A stretch of 64,000 nucleotides of DNA, from positions 14,686,304-14,750,303 of the forward strand of contig OZ234496.1 of assembly GCA_965153455.1 (NCBI GenBank), written 5' to 3'. Numbering within the stretch: position 1 is the first letter of the stretch; every line of letters begins with the position of its first letter. Shown piece after piece: positions 23,950 through 36,299 of this stretch. This stretch comes from Sphagnum compactum (taxonomy: Eukaryota; Bryophyta; Sphagnopsida; Sphagnales). The notes under the pieces are model-generated. The model was not told where the DNA came from and made no database searches. It worked only from the letters and a program-made list of their open reading frames with translations. The translations under genes were made by a program, and so were the position numbers.

Positions 23950-25095
23950 ACACATTGGTGTGTAAGTTCAATATTTTTCTTGAGGTTTTTCTAAAAACCT
24001 TCTTCTTGGATGTAGCCAATGCAAAACTCCTCTCCCATGTTGTTGATCTGCATACCATCAACTGTCCCTACTTACTTTCCATATTAATCATGGCCTTGTC
24101 CACATTAGTCCCAAGTTGTAATACTGAAGTTCTAGATGTTGGATTTTCAATGATGTACTTCTGCTGAACAATGCAACAAATTGGTTGAAATTACAAGCAG
24201 GACAATGTTTGCAGTTCAAATTATACATCAAGTCTTTGATTATAGACTTTTGCATAGCTGCAATCTCCTCTTCATTGTGCAACCAAATCTATCATATGTG
24301 CTCTTAAGTATTAACCTCTTCAAAGCTAGAGTGGATATGGAAAATGGATTTTTGCTGAGATGTGGAACATATAAAACATCATTTTATACTTCTCATAAAC
24401 ATTGCTGTATAAATTGATGTATTTTGTATACTCCCATTAAACACCAATACAAGTGAGTATTTCAACATGTGCATGACCTTTGATCCATATGGTATGATCT
24501 CTCATAGCATAAACTTTCATTTTACCAACAGACATAGGTTCAAAAATTGTTGACCAATGATGGTGTTTGATCATATGCTGTGTTGTACCATTGCATTGTC
24601 TACGTGCCAGCTATATAATTAATATAAACATTTAGATAATAACCATGTGAAAACATGAATGCTTTAAGTTTGCACTATATGAAGTTGGTGCAACAAATAC
24701 TTGTCCATGCCTATTCTGTTCTACACATTAGGTTCCTTCAAGTAATAACATCTGGATATTTGGAATATTATTAACTTGCATTCTTTTTCCTTATGACATA
24801 TGCACCACAATGATTGGAACAAATGAATTTTGTTAACTCAACATTGGATAGTTTAGTTTATCAGTGGTGTTGCAATTAGGAATAAGTGGCAATTCAGTTT
24901 GAGATTCGTCCATTGCATGACCTTTGTTGGTAGCGGCCTACAATCTGCCAATTCTACCTCCACTACATTCTTCGACATTTCATTTCCTATGTTTGGCCTC
25001 TTTCTTTGATAGTTGCAAAGTGAGTTGCTCAATTGTCTTTCAGTGTTCTTCAACACTATCCAATAGACCAACAACAAGAGCCCATGGGTCACGCT
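23950..25095 (-). mobile_element. Decayed Ty1-copia retrotransposon fragment (gag/protease/pre-integrase)
   Basis: Reading the minus strand from about 24615 downward gives QHMIKHHHWSTIFEPMSVGK, resembling the region just after the copia protease. Later come CNFNQFVALFSRSTS (about 24160-24205) and LELQYYNLGLMWTR, the equivalent of the LxLWHxRLGHxN block of the pre-integrase domain. A weakly protein-like frame at 24853-25092 could be the end of gag. Numerous stops and frame changes make it inactive. The LTRs and reverse transcriptase were not identified. Confidence 0.6.
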
Positions 25096-25099
25096 TCAT

Positions 25100-26890
25100 G
25101 GAAAATAGAAGTAATCTTTGCTGTTATGTATAGTATCTTCAATATTAGCTTTATGAACAAGATACCATGGTAGACCAATTAATACCTCCATGTCACCAAT
25201 TTGTAATTAGGTACCCTTTCTTTTTAGTTATTTTTGTGTCATAGAATTTCTATTGCCATCATTAGCTTTTGCCACATGCTATTAAAAATATTGCAACTCA
25301 AAAGGGGTTTCAAGAGCAAATTTTTTATTAATGGCTTGGTTAAAAAAAATTTGATGTATTTTCTTTCTTTAACCACCTAGAGTCTCCAAGAATAGGTTTT
25401 GTTTCAATGCCATTTACAATTGACATGAAGTCTCATTGCTTTAAAGACAACTAACATTTCAAAATCCAACACGTGAAAGTTTTCACTAAAATAAAATTTC
25501 ATGTTTCCAAACATTTCGAACAATTGTCTCCCAATTTGCATGCATATTGCTTACATATTATTATTTCAACCTAGAAAATTTTAATATACCATAATATACT
25601 CATGTTCGGCATATCTTGTCAACATAATTAATTTTCGAAAAAAAGGTATGAAAACACCAATTTGAATATTTCAAAATTTCGATGAATATAGTAAGTTTGT
25701 CAAGTTGACTTATAAGTTGCAAAGTTATCTTGGTATTTTAATGTTTTGAACTATTGATTATATTAAATAAGTCTTGTGTTCAATTTTTGGGAATCTTGAC
25801 AAATTGTTTATAGTTTTTTTCTTTTTTTGTAGATGGCCTTCTAATTAATTAGTGTTGAACATGTGCCCATTGGTAATGCAATTTTTTATGCTTTCCCATC
25901 AAAGTACTTGAAATCTTTCCATTTTCAATAACAAGTTCAATTAATTAACAATAGGTACATTCAAAAAGAATTTTTTAAATTCTACGTATGATTCAAAAAT
26001 TCAAATTAAAAATGTACACATGTTCTAAAACTACCCACAAAAAAAAACTTAAAGTAGAAGTTTTTTAATTTTCCATTACAAGTTTGAAATGGAAAACAAA
26101 AATCTCAAATCAAATCCAATCCTTTCTTTCTTCTTGTCCTATTTACACACATGTTAATTAAAAAAGAAATAGTTTAATTAGACTATTTAAATAATAACTA
26201 TACACTAATTTAACTAATAACTATAGCGCATATACATTAATTTAGTCCAAAATTTTCAAAAATTAACTACCTATTAACATTTACCTATTCTATTAACTAC
26301 CTATTTTGTTATCCATTTATTGATTAACTACTTGTCAGGTTCTATCACCTATTATAAATAAAATTTAGGTAACATTATCCCCCTTAAAATTATATTTCAA
26401 CTTTAAAATAATAGTTATAAGTCTAATCAACAATCATAACTACTTCAACATGTCAGTTTGTGATTTCTACAACCTATGTAATACTAGTTCCCTCCCCAAG
26501 TTCAACATTGCATTTGAGTTGAATATTGATTTTTTTAAGACTCCAAATGAACAAGTGTTTCCACAAAAGTCATTATACACACAACAAATACTTCTAATGC
26601 ATGACCCGTGTTAAAAATCAAAGTGATTTTTGGACCTATGCCTATCTAAGGTGGGGTCAAAGGTATGGTAATAGATAGGAACTCTTATGGTTCTACTTTG
26701 TTGTTGACTGTTAAAGATGGAATATCAATATGTTCAATAGTAATTTGTATCAAGATGTTTTTGTTTGGCATAAAGAATTGGGTACCTTCAACCTAGGATA
26801 ACATTCCATAGATATGCAATAGTTTTTCCTTGTAAGATGACTCTTAACATGCTATCTTGTTGGGAGGAAGTTGAGGTGAACATGCAAAGT
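25100..26890. other. Very AT-rich intergenic sequence
   Basis: No coding, RNA or terminal-repeat signal is recognisable. 26160-26340 is a locally repetitive run of TTAACTA / CTATT phrases. Confidence 0.5.
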
Positions 26891-26893
26891 TAA

Positions 26894-27807
26894 TGTCATA
26901 ACCTTAACATAGGGTTCATGATTAAGTGTGGAATGCACGGGCCCATGAAGCCAAGAAAATGTGTTTAGGTGTGAAACACACTCTCACAAACGGGGGAGAA
27001 TGCAAGGGATGGAGCCCAATAACTCCCAAATGCACTCCCACTTTGGGAGTTGCATTTGTGCGGGAGTTGCAAATGTTTAGAACCTTGGTTGGAAAGGTAA
27101 GAAAAATACCGAATTGGGCCTTCATGACACCATTAGAAAACTCTTAAAGCATAGATGTTTAAAGTGCCATCACATTGTTCATTTAGACTTAATTTGCATG
27201 AGTTATGATCAAAAGAAGGGGCAAGAATCAAATTGGGAATTTGATTCCCGATCACAAACCCCTTGAAAGCAGGGGTCAAATGAGCTATGATTCAAGCGTG
27301 CTATACACCTTTGGAAAAATCTTTTTGAGGGCTATAAGATGTTGTCCTCATATTTTCAGAAAAGACTTTATTTGAGAAGTATATGAACATCCAAAATCTT
27401 GGGATAGCAAGAGTATCAATTTTGGGACTCTCATTTGGGAGTCCCAAGGAAAAGTGAAATTTGAATGTAGTCCCTGCAGAAAGGCATAAAACATACTATA
27501 GGAAGGGGAATGGTGCCTCCTCCCAAAGGTTGCGAACAGTGTAAAGCTTGTGCTTGAAGTTGTCCCTACTAAGTCCGTTGCGCCACTTCCATTCAACTTG
27601 CACTAATGGCCTTTTTTTCTTAGTTGTGCAAGTTGATCTCATCTTGAACTCTCGCTTGTGAATTTGTTTTAGTCCCATCCCAGAGCTCCAACACGTTCTC
27701 CTACCCCCAAGGTGTTGTGAGTTAAGGAACGTGCTTCAACTTTTTTTTTTCACTATTTCATTTTGGGATTCACATTTGGGTCTCTTAAGGAATTTGGGGG
27801 TGTGTCA
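26894..27807 (-). mobile_element. LTR of the same family as the 11.1-kb solo LTR, opposite orientation
   Basis: Read on the minus strand it starts TGACACACCCCC and ends GGTTATGACA. It aligns over its whole length with 11109-11962, sharing for example CTCACAACACYTTKGGGGTAGGAG, TTCTTTTGATCATAACTCATGCA and CTTGGCYTYRTG. No 5-bp target duplication is visible at its borders, unlike the 11-kb copy. It may be one end of a rearranged element. It lies directly beside a gypsy reverse transcriptase relic in the opposite reading direction, so the two need not belong together. Confidence 0.65.
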
Positions 27808-27819
27808 ATCAGGCCCTTG

Positions 27820-28248
27820 TTTAGTTCGGCAATATGAACAAAAGTATGTCCAAAAAATGCTTGCCGTGTTACATTCCAACAAAGAAAAATGAAAGTCAAA
27901 AATTTTGTGGTGATTTTCGACCTTTGAATTTTCAAACCAAACAAAATCCACTCCTTATGCCATTGATAAAAAATGTGTTAACACAACTTGGAAAGTCATC
28001 TTGGTTTTTTGTATTAATCTATAATCAAGATTCTAGCACATCAAAATGACTAGTGAAGCTCTGGAAAACTATTGTACTCATAAAATCTAGACTTTTTGAA
28101 TGGAATATAACGCCATTATGATTGAAGAATGCAACAAACATTTTTTCCTGAACAATCTTAGAAGTATTCAAAAAGTGGACTGATCAATTCCTTAATATAT
28201 TTGTGGCTGATGTCAACATTCACAATAGTGATTGAAGTGACCACTTGG
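27820..28248 (+). pseudogene. Ty3-gypsy reverse transcriptase relic, 5' part
   Basis: FCGDFRPLNFQTKQNPLLMP then LIKNVLTQLGKSSWFFVL (27898-28010) matches the start of the gypsy RT palm (F-V-D-FR-LN...P-P-M). Fragments of LKNATN-F (about 28118-28145) and F-ADVNIHNSDWSDHL (about 28198-28245) follow the usual order. In the last of these, the catalytic YxDD-type motif reads VADVN. Stops and frame shifts interrupt it. It continues after an insertion at 28876. Confidence 0.75.
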
Positions 28249-28875
28249 GTAAAAAATAGTCAAAGGAACCACCCAAGTGAATGGGTACTCTTTAAAACTA
28301 CATTTTTGTATGTTTGAAAGATCACAAATGAAGCATAATAGTTTGGATTGTCATACTATTTTATGGAATGTTTTCCATTAATTACAAAGTTTACATGTTC
28401 AAAACTTGACACAAATCAAAAATGTTTTCGCATGTTCAAAGCACTCAAACCTTGAGAAAAGATAATACTTTTTTTTTTAACCATCAGTTCTTTTTACCAA
28501 ATGTGCACCATTCCTTCTGAAATTGGAGAGGATTTTACCATTGATGATTAGAAGGCAAAAGGACTTGAACTGATGAAAATTATTTTATAACCCTTTTGAA
28601 CACATTTGGCTCAAAAACGTTTTTGACCCTAAAAAGTATGGATTTTGAACAAAGGTTGTTCATATTTATGTGATAGAAGGCATGAATGCATAATATACAT
28701 GATATAAAATCAATTTTTTTTCAAAATGTATCTATATCTAAAACGTAATGTTAAATGGATATCCGAAATACAAAATTTAAAGTTATGAGTCAACACAAAA
28801 CGACACATGTCATGTGTAGTCTTTGGAAAAGGACTTGTACCTTGGCACCCTTGGCTCCTTTGATTATGTTTTCAT
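28249..28875. mobile_element. Non-autonomous DNA element, copy 2 (627 bp), inserted in the gypsy relic
   Basis: Homologous in direct orientation to 8774-9372. The flanks both read CCACTTGG (28241-28248 and 28876-28883). Removing the segment joins the two halves of the gypsy RT (WSDHL then DHLKMVF). Inverted terminal similarity: GTAAAAAATAGTCAAAGGAACCA at the left against ATGAAAACATAATCAAAGGAGCCA read inward from the right. The 8-bp duplication favours a hAT-like origin. Confidence 0.8.
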
Positions 28876-29345
28876 CCACTTGGATCATCTAAAGATGGTG
28901 TTTAAAATATTGAACTTTGAAATTCATTAACCTCAAGTTAAACCTAGGAAAAATGTTGTTTTAGAGCAAGGGAGATCACTTTTTGGGGCCATGTGGTTAA
29001 TCATCAAAGATTTAGACTAGATCCAACTAAGGTACATGTTATTTCAAAAACTTTGATTCTTTTGTTTATCACTAATGTGTGTGCTTTTCTAGGACTTACA
29101 AAGTATTACACAACATTCATCCATGGTTATGCCAAAATTGCTAGACCTCTATTTGATTTGATTAAAAAGGATTTGGCTTTCTAGTGGACACCTCGATACC
29201 AAGTGGCATTTGACGCATTAATGGAAAAGTTCTTGGAAGCTCCAATATGGACCATACCAAACTTTTTAAAGACATTCATACTAGACGTTGATTGGTTAGT
29301 AAAAGGAGTTGGAACCTTTTTTCATTAGAAGGAAATTTTTCCTTT
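28876..29345 (+). pseudogene. Ty3-gypsy reverse transcriptase/RNase H relic, 3' part
   Basis: It resumes with HLDHLKMVFKIL (about 28879). Next come FGAMWLIIKD-type and NVCAFLGLTKYYTTFIHGYA then KIARPLFDL (29068-29155), the VRAFLGLTGYYRxFI...ARPL block linking RT to RNase H. It ends with remnants around FLEAPI and LDVDW (to about 29300). Frame changes and stops make it inactive. Confidence 0.75.
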
Positions 29346-29624
29346 GCAATGAAGAAATATATGACTACAAGTCCTAAATGACTACGTATATGACTTTACT
29401 CATAAACTATTACTTTGAATCTTATGTGTAAAAAGTAATAGTCATATATTAGTGGGGCATGTGATTTATAGATGATGAGGTGGTAATAAGATGGAGGGTG
29501 TCAATTTTCATCATTTTTATTTCATTGGTATGGCATCCATGATTGATGACAAAATGATGCAGACATCCAATTATTGTTATAATGAATAAAAAATGACAAG
29601 TCATTTGATATGAACATAGAGAAC

Positions 29625-30030
29625 CTTGCCCCCCCCACCTACCTATTTACCTACCCAGTCACCCATTTATCAACCTACCTACTTACCTACTACTTCCTAC
29701 CTATCATTTTACAAATTGCTACCTACCTCATAAACTTATAGTGATATGAAATAAACACGTGAAATAAAAAACTTAACAAAAATTGAACACCTTTTGGTGT
29801 TGTAGTCCATTGGTATAGACTTGGTTTATCATTGTGAAGGTGAAAGGTTCAATTCTTAATATTTGCAACCTATGTGCATTCCTAAAAGGCTAGGGTAAAT
29901 AGGCTAGATTAAGGTAATTAGGTAATAAGTTACATAGGTTACATATGTCAAGTTAGATAAGTTAAGCTATTACCTACTTACTACCTTTCTCAACCTACCT
30001 AGACCTATTACCTACCTACTCACCTATTAA
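29625..30030. repeat. ACCTACCT-rich low-complexity tract
   Basis: Two clusters of CTACCTACTTACCTA-like phrases (about 29630-29730 and 29970-30030) separated by ordinary sequence. A (TA)n run follows at 30032-30053. Confidence 0.75.
29797..29870 (+). repeat. Degenerate tRNA-like Pol III promoter
   Basis: TAGTCCATTGGTATAGAC looks like an A box/D arm. AGGTTCAATTCTTAA, about 45 bp downstream, resembles a B box/T arm. The acceptor and anticodon stems do not pair, so it is not a working tRNA gene. A tRNA pseudogene or SINE fragment is likely. Confidence 0.4.
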
Positions 30031-30031
30031 A

Positions 30032-30053
30032 TTATATATATATATATATATAT
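30032..30053. repeat. (TA)n microsatellite
   Basis: About eleven TA units following ATTAAAT. Confidence 0.9.
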
Positions 30054-33000
30054 CTAGAAAATTGATTTTAATCTACATATAAATTCAAGTAATCAAATGG
30101 TCCAATGTCTACCAATCATATTCTAGTCATTCATTCTATGACACCTCACCATTATATATGGCTTGTCCTTTAGTATGACTTGTCTTTAATGACTATAGGA
30201 TGAAAAGTGCCATCTTGAACATTCAATGACTACTTGTCCTTTGCTATTTGTTAGTTACAACTAAGGGCCTATGGTCATATAATGTCCGATACATGATTAT
30301 AAAATCAGTCATATATGGAGTCACAAATTTAATAATTTCTCTTAATGTTTTCCCCAAAGAATGGTAGGCATGAGCAAGTGATTGCATATGCCAATAAAGG
30401 TTTAACTCCTATACAAAATCATTATCATCAAACTAACCAAAAGAACCATGTGTCTTTCATATCCCATGCCTTTAACTAAAGCGGACATCCTTTTGGTCAA
30501 TGTAAACATTTTAACTAAGTTGAACCTTTTGAAAATTTAGGATTTGTTGTAGTGATTCCTACGAATTCATATTCTTCATTTGATCATGTTGTTCATTCTT
30601 ATGTAATTTGGGCTTTTTTCTCATCTGATTTTATTATGTGTCCTATTTCTATTAGTGTTTCATGTCCATATGATTGTTTATTATCTCTTGTTTATGACAT
30701 TGTTTTTGTTTTTCTTTTGATTATAAGTTGATTCCTATTTGCAATATTTGTGATGTCATGGTTTTAGGATTTGAATTTGGGGAGCGGACAGACCTTAAGT
30801 TTTTTTTATCAAGGATCTTGTTTTGAAAAGCCATATTCTAGATCTTGATGAGAAGGAAGTTGAAAATGTAAATGAAGGAGGTTGGAAAGCTAGCAAATAG
30901 CTATATCTTGGGTGAAGAATGTATTTGATCAATGGAGAATCTTCAATGATCTTGATACAACAAGATCAATCATTGATCTTTCAAAAAACAAATCTTCTAT
31001 TAAAGATCTAGTGGACATTGGATATGCATTCATCTTTTCTTTTGCAAGTTGCAAAAAAAAATGGTAGCCTATATGCTCCAACTAGATAACTTCTATTCGC
31101 ATATGTTTTGAATTTGATTATTGTATTTGTTTTTGCAATTTTGTTTTAAGGTTTAAAGTTTTATGGCATTTTCTCAAACCGTCATATCATTTAGAGGTTT
31201 CAATTGGTTTTCTTTTGCTTTTAGATTTTTTTTCCCTTTACAATTCTTTTGTTTGGATGATCCAATAAGATGTTCTTTTGCATAAAACATGGTAGTTTTG
31301 TTTTTGCCTTTTATATTTTTAGGATGCGGTTGTACAAATTGTGCAACCACCTTTTATGTTTTAGTTAATATGATTTGGGACTTAAATATGAAACCCTAAA
31401 CCTAATGTATTTTCTCTTATTGTCATTAATTGTTTGTTGTTCTCATTAATTTTTGTTTTGTAGGAATTTTATTGTTTACATTTTGATTATTTACTTTTTG
31501 CAACATATAATATCTTATACAAGGTATTAGACAATTAATAAGGCAAAAACAACAACAATATATTAACCACATGCAATTCCCTTTAATATCTTCACAAATG
31601 TGAAGTATCATTGTGTGAAAGTTGCTAGTGAGAAAATTTTGGTAAGACTATTAAAAAGTTAGATGTGTTGTCTATTGAAAATGAACGCATAATGCTGGCA
31701 CAAGCAACATTGTGTTAGTTTACTTTCCCACGATCTGGCTTAAACTTGAGATTTGGATACTTTGTATACAAATTGATTTTATAAAGGGGTGTTTTGAGCA
31801 TCATGTTATGGATTTTGATGAATTTAGTTTGTTGTTTTTACATAATGGTATTCTTTTGAAGTTTTGTTAAGGCATTTCCATAAAATGGAGGATAGACATA
31901 ATTTGATGTTTTGCAAATCAACATCAACCTATGATTAATTGCCTAATGTCTAATGTGATTGAAATTTATAAAAAATTTGCTTGTTGACATCTGATTCTTA
32001 ACCTGTTGATAAAACAAGGCCACATCCATTGTTTTTATGCCTTAGGCCTAGGTGGAGGGCTTTCAATGATGTATGGTTTATGACTAGTCCTATTGGTCAT
32101 AATTAGTTTCATTTCACAATGAACAAGTTGATTATTGATTTCCCTAATTTACGCAAAAAAATATTGTCGAACAAGATGGGTTGAAGTGTTCCAATTACAC
32201 AAATGGAAGAGGCACTTGTACTTTGAGAGTATGGTATGGAGGTAACAAGCCATAAGGACCTTATTTCATATGGTAAGTAAGTTTTTCTTTTTTTCTTTTT
32301 TATTCATTTTTTATTTGACTATTTGTATTTGAATTTGTATAATTTGTTTTTGAAGACATGCTTTGGGGTAAAACCAAGCTTATAGGAGCTAATTTTGGCA
32401 TAACTAATCTTGGTTTTTATGTTCATAAGTTTCATAAACTAAACTAATGTTGAAAGTATATGTTATATTTATATGAAGCCCCTTTTAATATATTAATTTT
32501 GCACCTAGCTAAGTTTGAAAGGTAATTAAATATATTAAAAAAATTATGGTGAAAATCTTTTAAAGGTGTATCACACAGGACAAAAAGGACCTAATCTTTA
32601 CTACAGTCCTTTTTTACCCTATATTTTGATCCCCATAAAAAATAACGAATCAAACGTTGTCAAAATTTTCAAAAGGACTATAGTTTAGACTATTACAATC
32701 CTAGATTCCATCATAATCATCCATAAATGTGTCTTTACATGGTCAAAAAGATAGAAGAAAGTGACAATGTGACAAGATTTTAGTACACCTTAAAGAATTT
32801 GCACCCTTCAGCACATTTTTAAGCTTATAACTTGTGCTTTTCAACACAATGAAATAGTGTAAATAGATTGTTTAAGCATAGTTGTTTAACATTATTTAAA
32901 AACTTTTCATCCAAAGGTGTATGCACTTTAAGGTGGCTCATTTTCGGCAAATGCTCCACTCCTTGAAAGTCGATATGGTAATGTTAAAAAGGCAGTCTAT

Positions 33001-35640
33001 TTTGATATCATTAATTTAGTGGGAATTACATGGTGGTTAATGAACTAAAAAGCCCAAATGAAAATAAACCATTTAAAATAAAATTTTAATGTACATGCTA
33101 AAAAAAATAAAATTGAAATCCACCTAAAAATGATTATGATATGGACTTATGAAAATATGGCTCATTTTTTGCCATTCAAAAGTCCATAACTTTTTTTTGG
33201 TCAATTTTTTTCTAGAAATGTTTTTGCACATATGTTTTTTTTGTTTTACATGTCATATATTGAGTCCCTATAATATATCCCAAATAAAATTCATACACAA
33301 AAAAACATGTATATTGAGGCACAAATAGCAAATCAGTCCATATTTTTCAACTTCAAAAGTCCATTATTATATATTTAGTGTATACATGTTGCAATTTTAA
33401 AAATATGTCTTCTTTTTCAAGTTGACAATCTAAATCTAGCCACAAATTTGAAAAATTATTATTTTTATGCCATGTTAATAACATGTAAATGCATGCCATT
33501 CTGCAAAAAATTAGATTGTGAATTTAAAAAGTGAGTCACCCTACCTTACAACCACCCCCAATCCCATGCTGCCACATCATCATTTTAGGACTAATCATAG
33601 CGATTTAGGAGGTTGGCTTTGGCTCCTATTTGTCCATTTTTACCTTTTCTTTATTTTTGTAGGTATAATGAACTGAAAAATACAAAATGATGTAGTGAGT
33701 TCTTTAATGAGTTCAAATTTGGTGTTTTGAAAAGGCTTTTATTGAAAGGAAGGCTATGCTTATGACAAACTAAAGTACATGAAATAAAAAGTAATTGATG
33801 TGCTATGTTATGTGTTTGTTTTGTTTTTTTTTTGGGGCATGTTTTCTTCATTCATGTTTTGATTTTGTTTGTAGGCTGATAATAATTTTATTGGAGAAAA
33901 CCATGTTGATTGGAGTTTGTGTCTTTGGTATTGTGTGTGATTGTGCAACTGGAGCTATTGTTAATCCTAGGGTTCATGATTCTATCATTATTGATGTTTC
34001 TTGAAGTCCTTTTTTAACATCCTTACTAGGGTTCCCTTTTCTAACTATAATGTTTCTATGTTTTTGCAGATAAGAAGAAGATAATTAATTGAGTTCTTGG
34101 TGTTGGTATTGGTTTTATGGATTTAAAAAAAAATGTCATTCAAGTTCCAAAGTTTGGCATTGGTGGATTTGGATTTATGATGTATTTTAAAGGTGCATTT
34201 TGAAACAACATGTTTGAGAAAGAGCTACCCAAATATAAGAATTGCTTGGATGCAATTCTTCTACCTTGCCCTCTTGAATCAATCAATCTTAACACTATTT
34301 TTAGGCATGTATGTAGTCATTTGTAGAATTGCCTTATTAACATCATGTATGTAGTTGATTTTAAGTTTCTACCTACATTACAAGTACTAGGTGGAGGAGA
34401 CAAGCCTTGATTTTGCTTCATTATAGATGCTTCATATTTTTTATTAACTTCATTTGTTTACTTGCATACCTTGCTTGTAACATATGCATAATAAAAGATT
34501 AGAGGGGAGCTATGGAAAGGATGTACATCCTAGGTAAATATTTTGGATTTCATGAAGATGCTAAGGGTTTTGGGTTGGGTTGTTGGGAGTTGGGGATGTC
34601 ACGTGGTTGGGTTTTTCCATTGTTTTTGGTGTTTGTTCATGAAGGGAAGGTTGTGAGGTTTTGTGGGAGTTATTATCTTTGGGTTTGATTTGTTTTCATA
34701 AGTGTTGGCGGGATTTGGAATTTGGTGAATGGAATCCAGACAAACGAACACTTGGAGAGCTCATCAATAGCTTTCCCTCTTATGAATTTCCTTTGTACAT
34801 GTGATTTGAGCATAGGGGCTATAAATTGAGAATTTTGATCTTGTGATCTTTGGTTTTCGTTTTATTTCGTAGTTTTGCCACTTTAACAAATAAAAGAAAT
34901 CTGATTTTTCTTCTTGTTTTGTCTTGTAAATTTGTTGCCTTGAAAAGCTTTTTCTGAGCTTGAAACATAAATGTAAAATTTGAAAAATTAATGTAAAAAA
35001 TGAAAAGAAAATACCAGTGAAAAGAAATAAAAGAAAAATGAATTATTAAATAAAATGTAAAGAAATAAAGAACCCAAAATTTTAAAAAGACTAAAATTAA
35101 TTAAAGAAAATAAATAAGTAATTAAAAAATTGAAAAAAAAATCTTAAAAAATTCAAATTCAAATTAAAAAAATAGCCTGGTACGTAATTTTGAAGATGTG
35201 GAAGTTCCCCTGCCAGGTTGGCAGGTAGTGTCCGGCCCATGCAAGTTATTCTGACAGGCTATGAGAGAAATCTTAGGGTAAGAGAGGGACACTACAAAGA
35301 GAAAAAACTGGCGGTGCTTACGTTTTTGGAATGACCTATGAGTAGCCAGACTTCCAATGGTTTTGGGCTTTCAGTTTTGCACATGTTTAGCTCTGATCAT
35401 TGCTTGGACCTGCAATAGGGGTCTATAGTCAGGCTTACAATGAGTAAAGGCACAATCAATTAAGAACCATTCTCCTCAACCAATGTACCCACTTGATTCT
35501 ATGGATTTATGTATATGCGTATTCAGTCAGGACCGTGATATGAATGTTACTACCATGGCTATAGCATCAAATCTCCAAGTAGCCAAAAAGTACATGGCCA
35601 GAATGCTTGGAGGAATAAGTAGGCAGTACCAAGTATAACT
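30054..35640. other. Long AT-rich stretch without supported genes
   Basis: Short open frames (31426-31611 minus; 33795-34004 plus) are not recognised. 33000-33500 and 34980-35150 are dominated by A and T runs. A cleaner coding-like strip around 33900-34260 (ATGTTGATTGGAGTTTGTG...) has no family resemblance I can name. Transposon debris too old to classify is the likeliest content. Confidence 0.4.
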
Positions 35641-35671
35641 AAACTTTAACGAACACAATTTCTCATGATGT

Positions 35672-35753
35672 GTGACCGTGCCGGAGTGGTTAACGGGCAT
35701 GACTCGAAATCATGTGGGCTTTGCCCGCGCAGGTTCGAATCCTGCCGGTCACG
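35672..35753 (+). tRNA. tRNA-Ser (anticodon CGA)
   Basis: The full cloverleaf is present in 82 nt. The acceptor stem GTGACCG pairs with CGGTCAC, with G as discriminator and no encoded CCA. The D arm contains GAGTGGTTAAC. The anticodon stem CATGA/TCATG closes the loop CTCGAAA, giving anticodon CGA for UCG codons. A long variable arm (GTGGGCTTTGCCCGC) marks a class II tRNA. The T arm is GCAGGTTCGAATCCTGC. A and B boxes are intact and a T5 terminator follows. It should serve cytosolic translation. Confidence 0.97.
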
Positions 35754-35757
35754 GTTC

Positions 35758-35762
35758 TTTTT
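35758..35762 (+). terminator. Pol III T5 terminator of tRNA-Ser
   Basis: Run of five T residues starting 5 nt after the tRNA discriminator base. Confidence 0.85.
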
Positions 35763-35771
35763 CTTATAATA

Positions 35772-35860
35772 GAAGTCACAGAAAGAAAATTTAAGCTGAT
35801 GAATAATTCTTTTTCTAATTCCAATAATATTCATTAGCTTATTTTTCTTTCTGTGACTTC
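35772..35860. repeat. Inverted repeat just downstream of tRNA-Ser
   Basis: GAAGTCACAGAAAGAAAATT... (35772-35805) is an inverted match to 35828-35860, with about three differences, around a 22-bp loop. No target duplication was seen. It could be a small MITE-like hairpin or a leftover palindrome. Confidence 0.75.
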
Positions 35861-36260
35861 CTTTCTGTCCAAGTTGATGGATTCCAATTTAGCCGCTGCG
35901 GACCGTCCGCTTGTCGAGATCGTGGATTCTGTATCGTCGATGAAACGGATCCCTCGATGTGCTGCGGTCTGCAACTCCGTCTCCGCTTCCGCCGCTGTCC
36001 TTCCCGCACAGATAGGGCAAAGTATAGCTCGCAACTTGATTCTTCACTCGCATTTTCACGCAGTTTTTGGGTATTTTCACTTTCCATTTCGGTGGATCCA
36101 GAGGTTGCCAAAATCATACACGATTTTTTACGTCAACTCTATTGTGCAAGCTTTCCATAATTTCCTTTCGATGTGCTTTGCGTCTGGTGATGCTGGGAAC
36201 AACTGGTCCGCATTTGCAGGCGAGGTTTTTGATATACCGGTTCTCCCATAGTACTTTATT
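35861..36260. other. CpG-containing island with overlapping open frames, no assignment
   Basis: Less AT-rich than its surroundings and open on both strands for up to 132 codons (plus, from about 35880; minus, to about 36117). Neither reading resembles a known family. It could be a first exon or promoter region whose downstream exons I cannot identify. Confidence 0.25.
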
Positions 36261-36299
36261 CCTGGTTCCATTTGCTCAGATCCACATTGTTTGCTCCAG

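Noticed and set aside
29797-29870. Functional tRNA gene
   Set aside because: A and B box-like elements exist but acceptor and anticodon stems do not pair.
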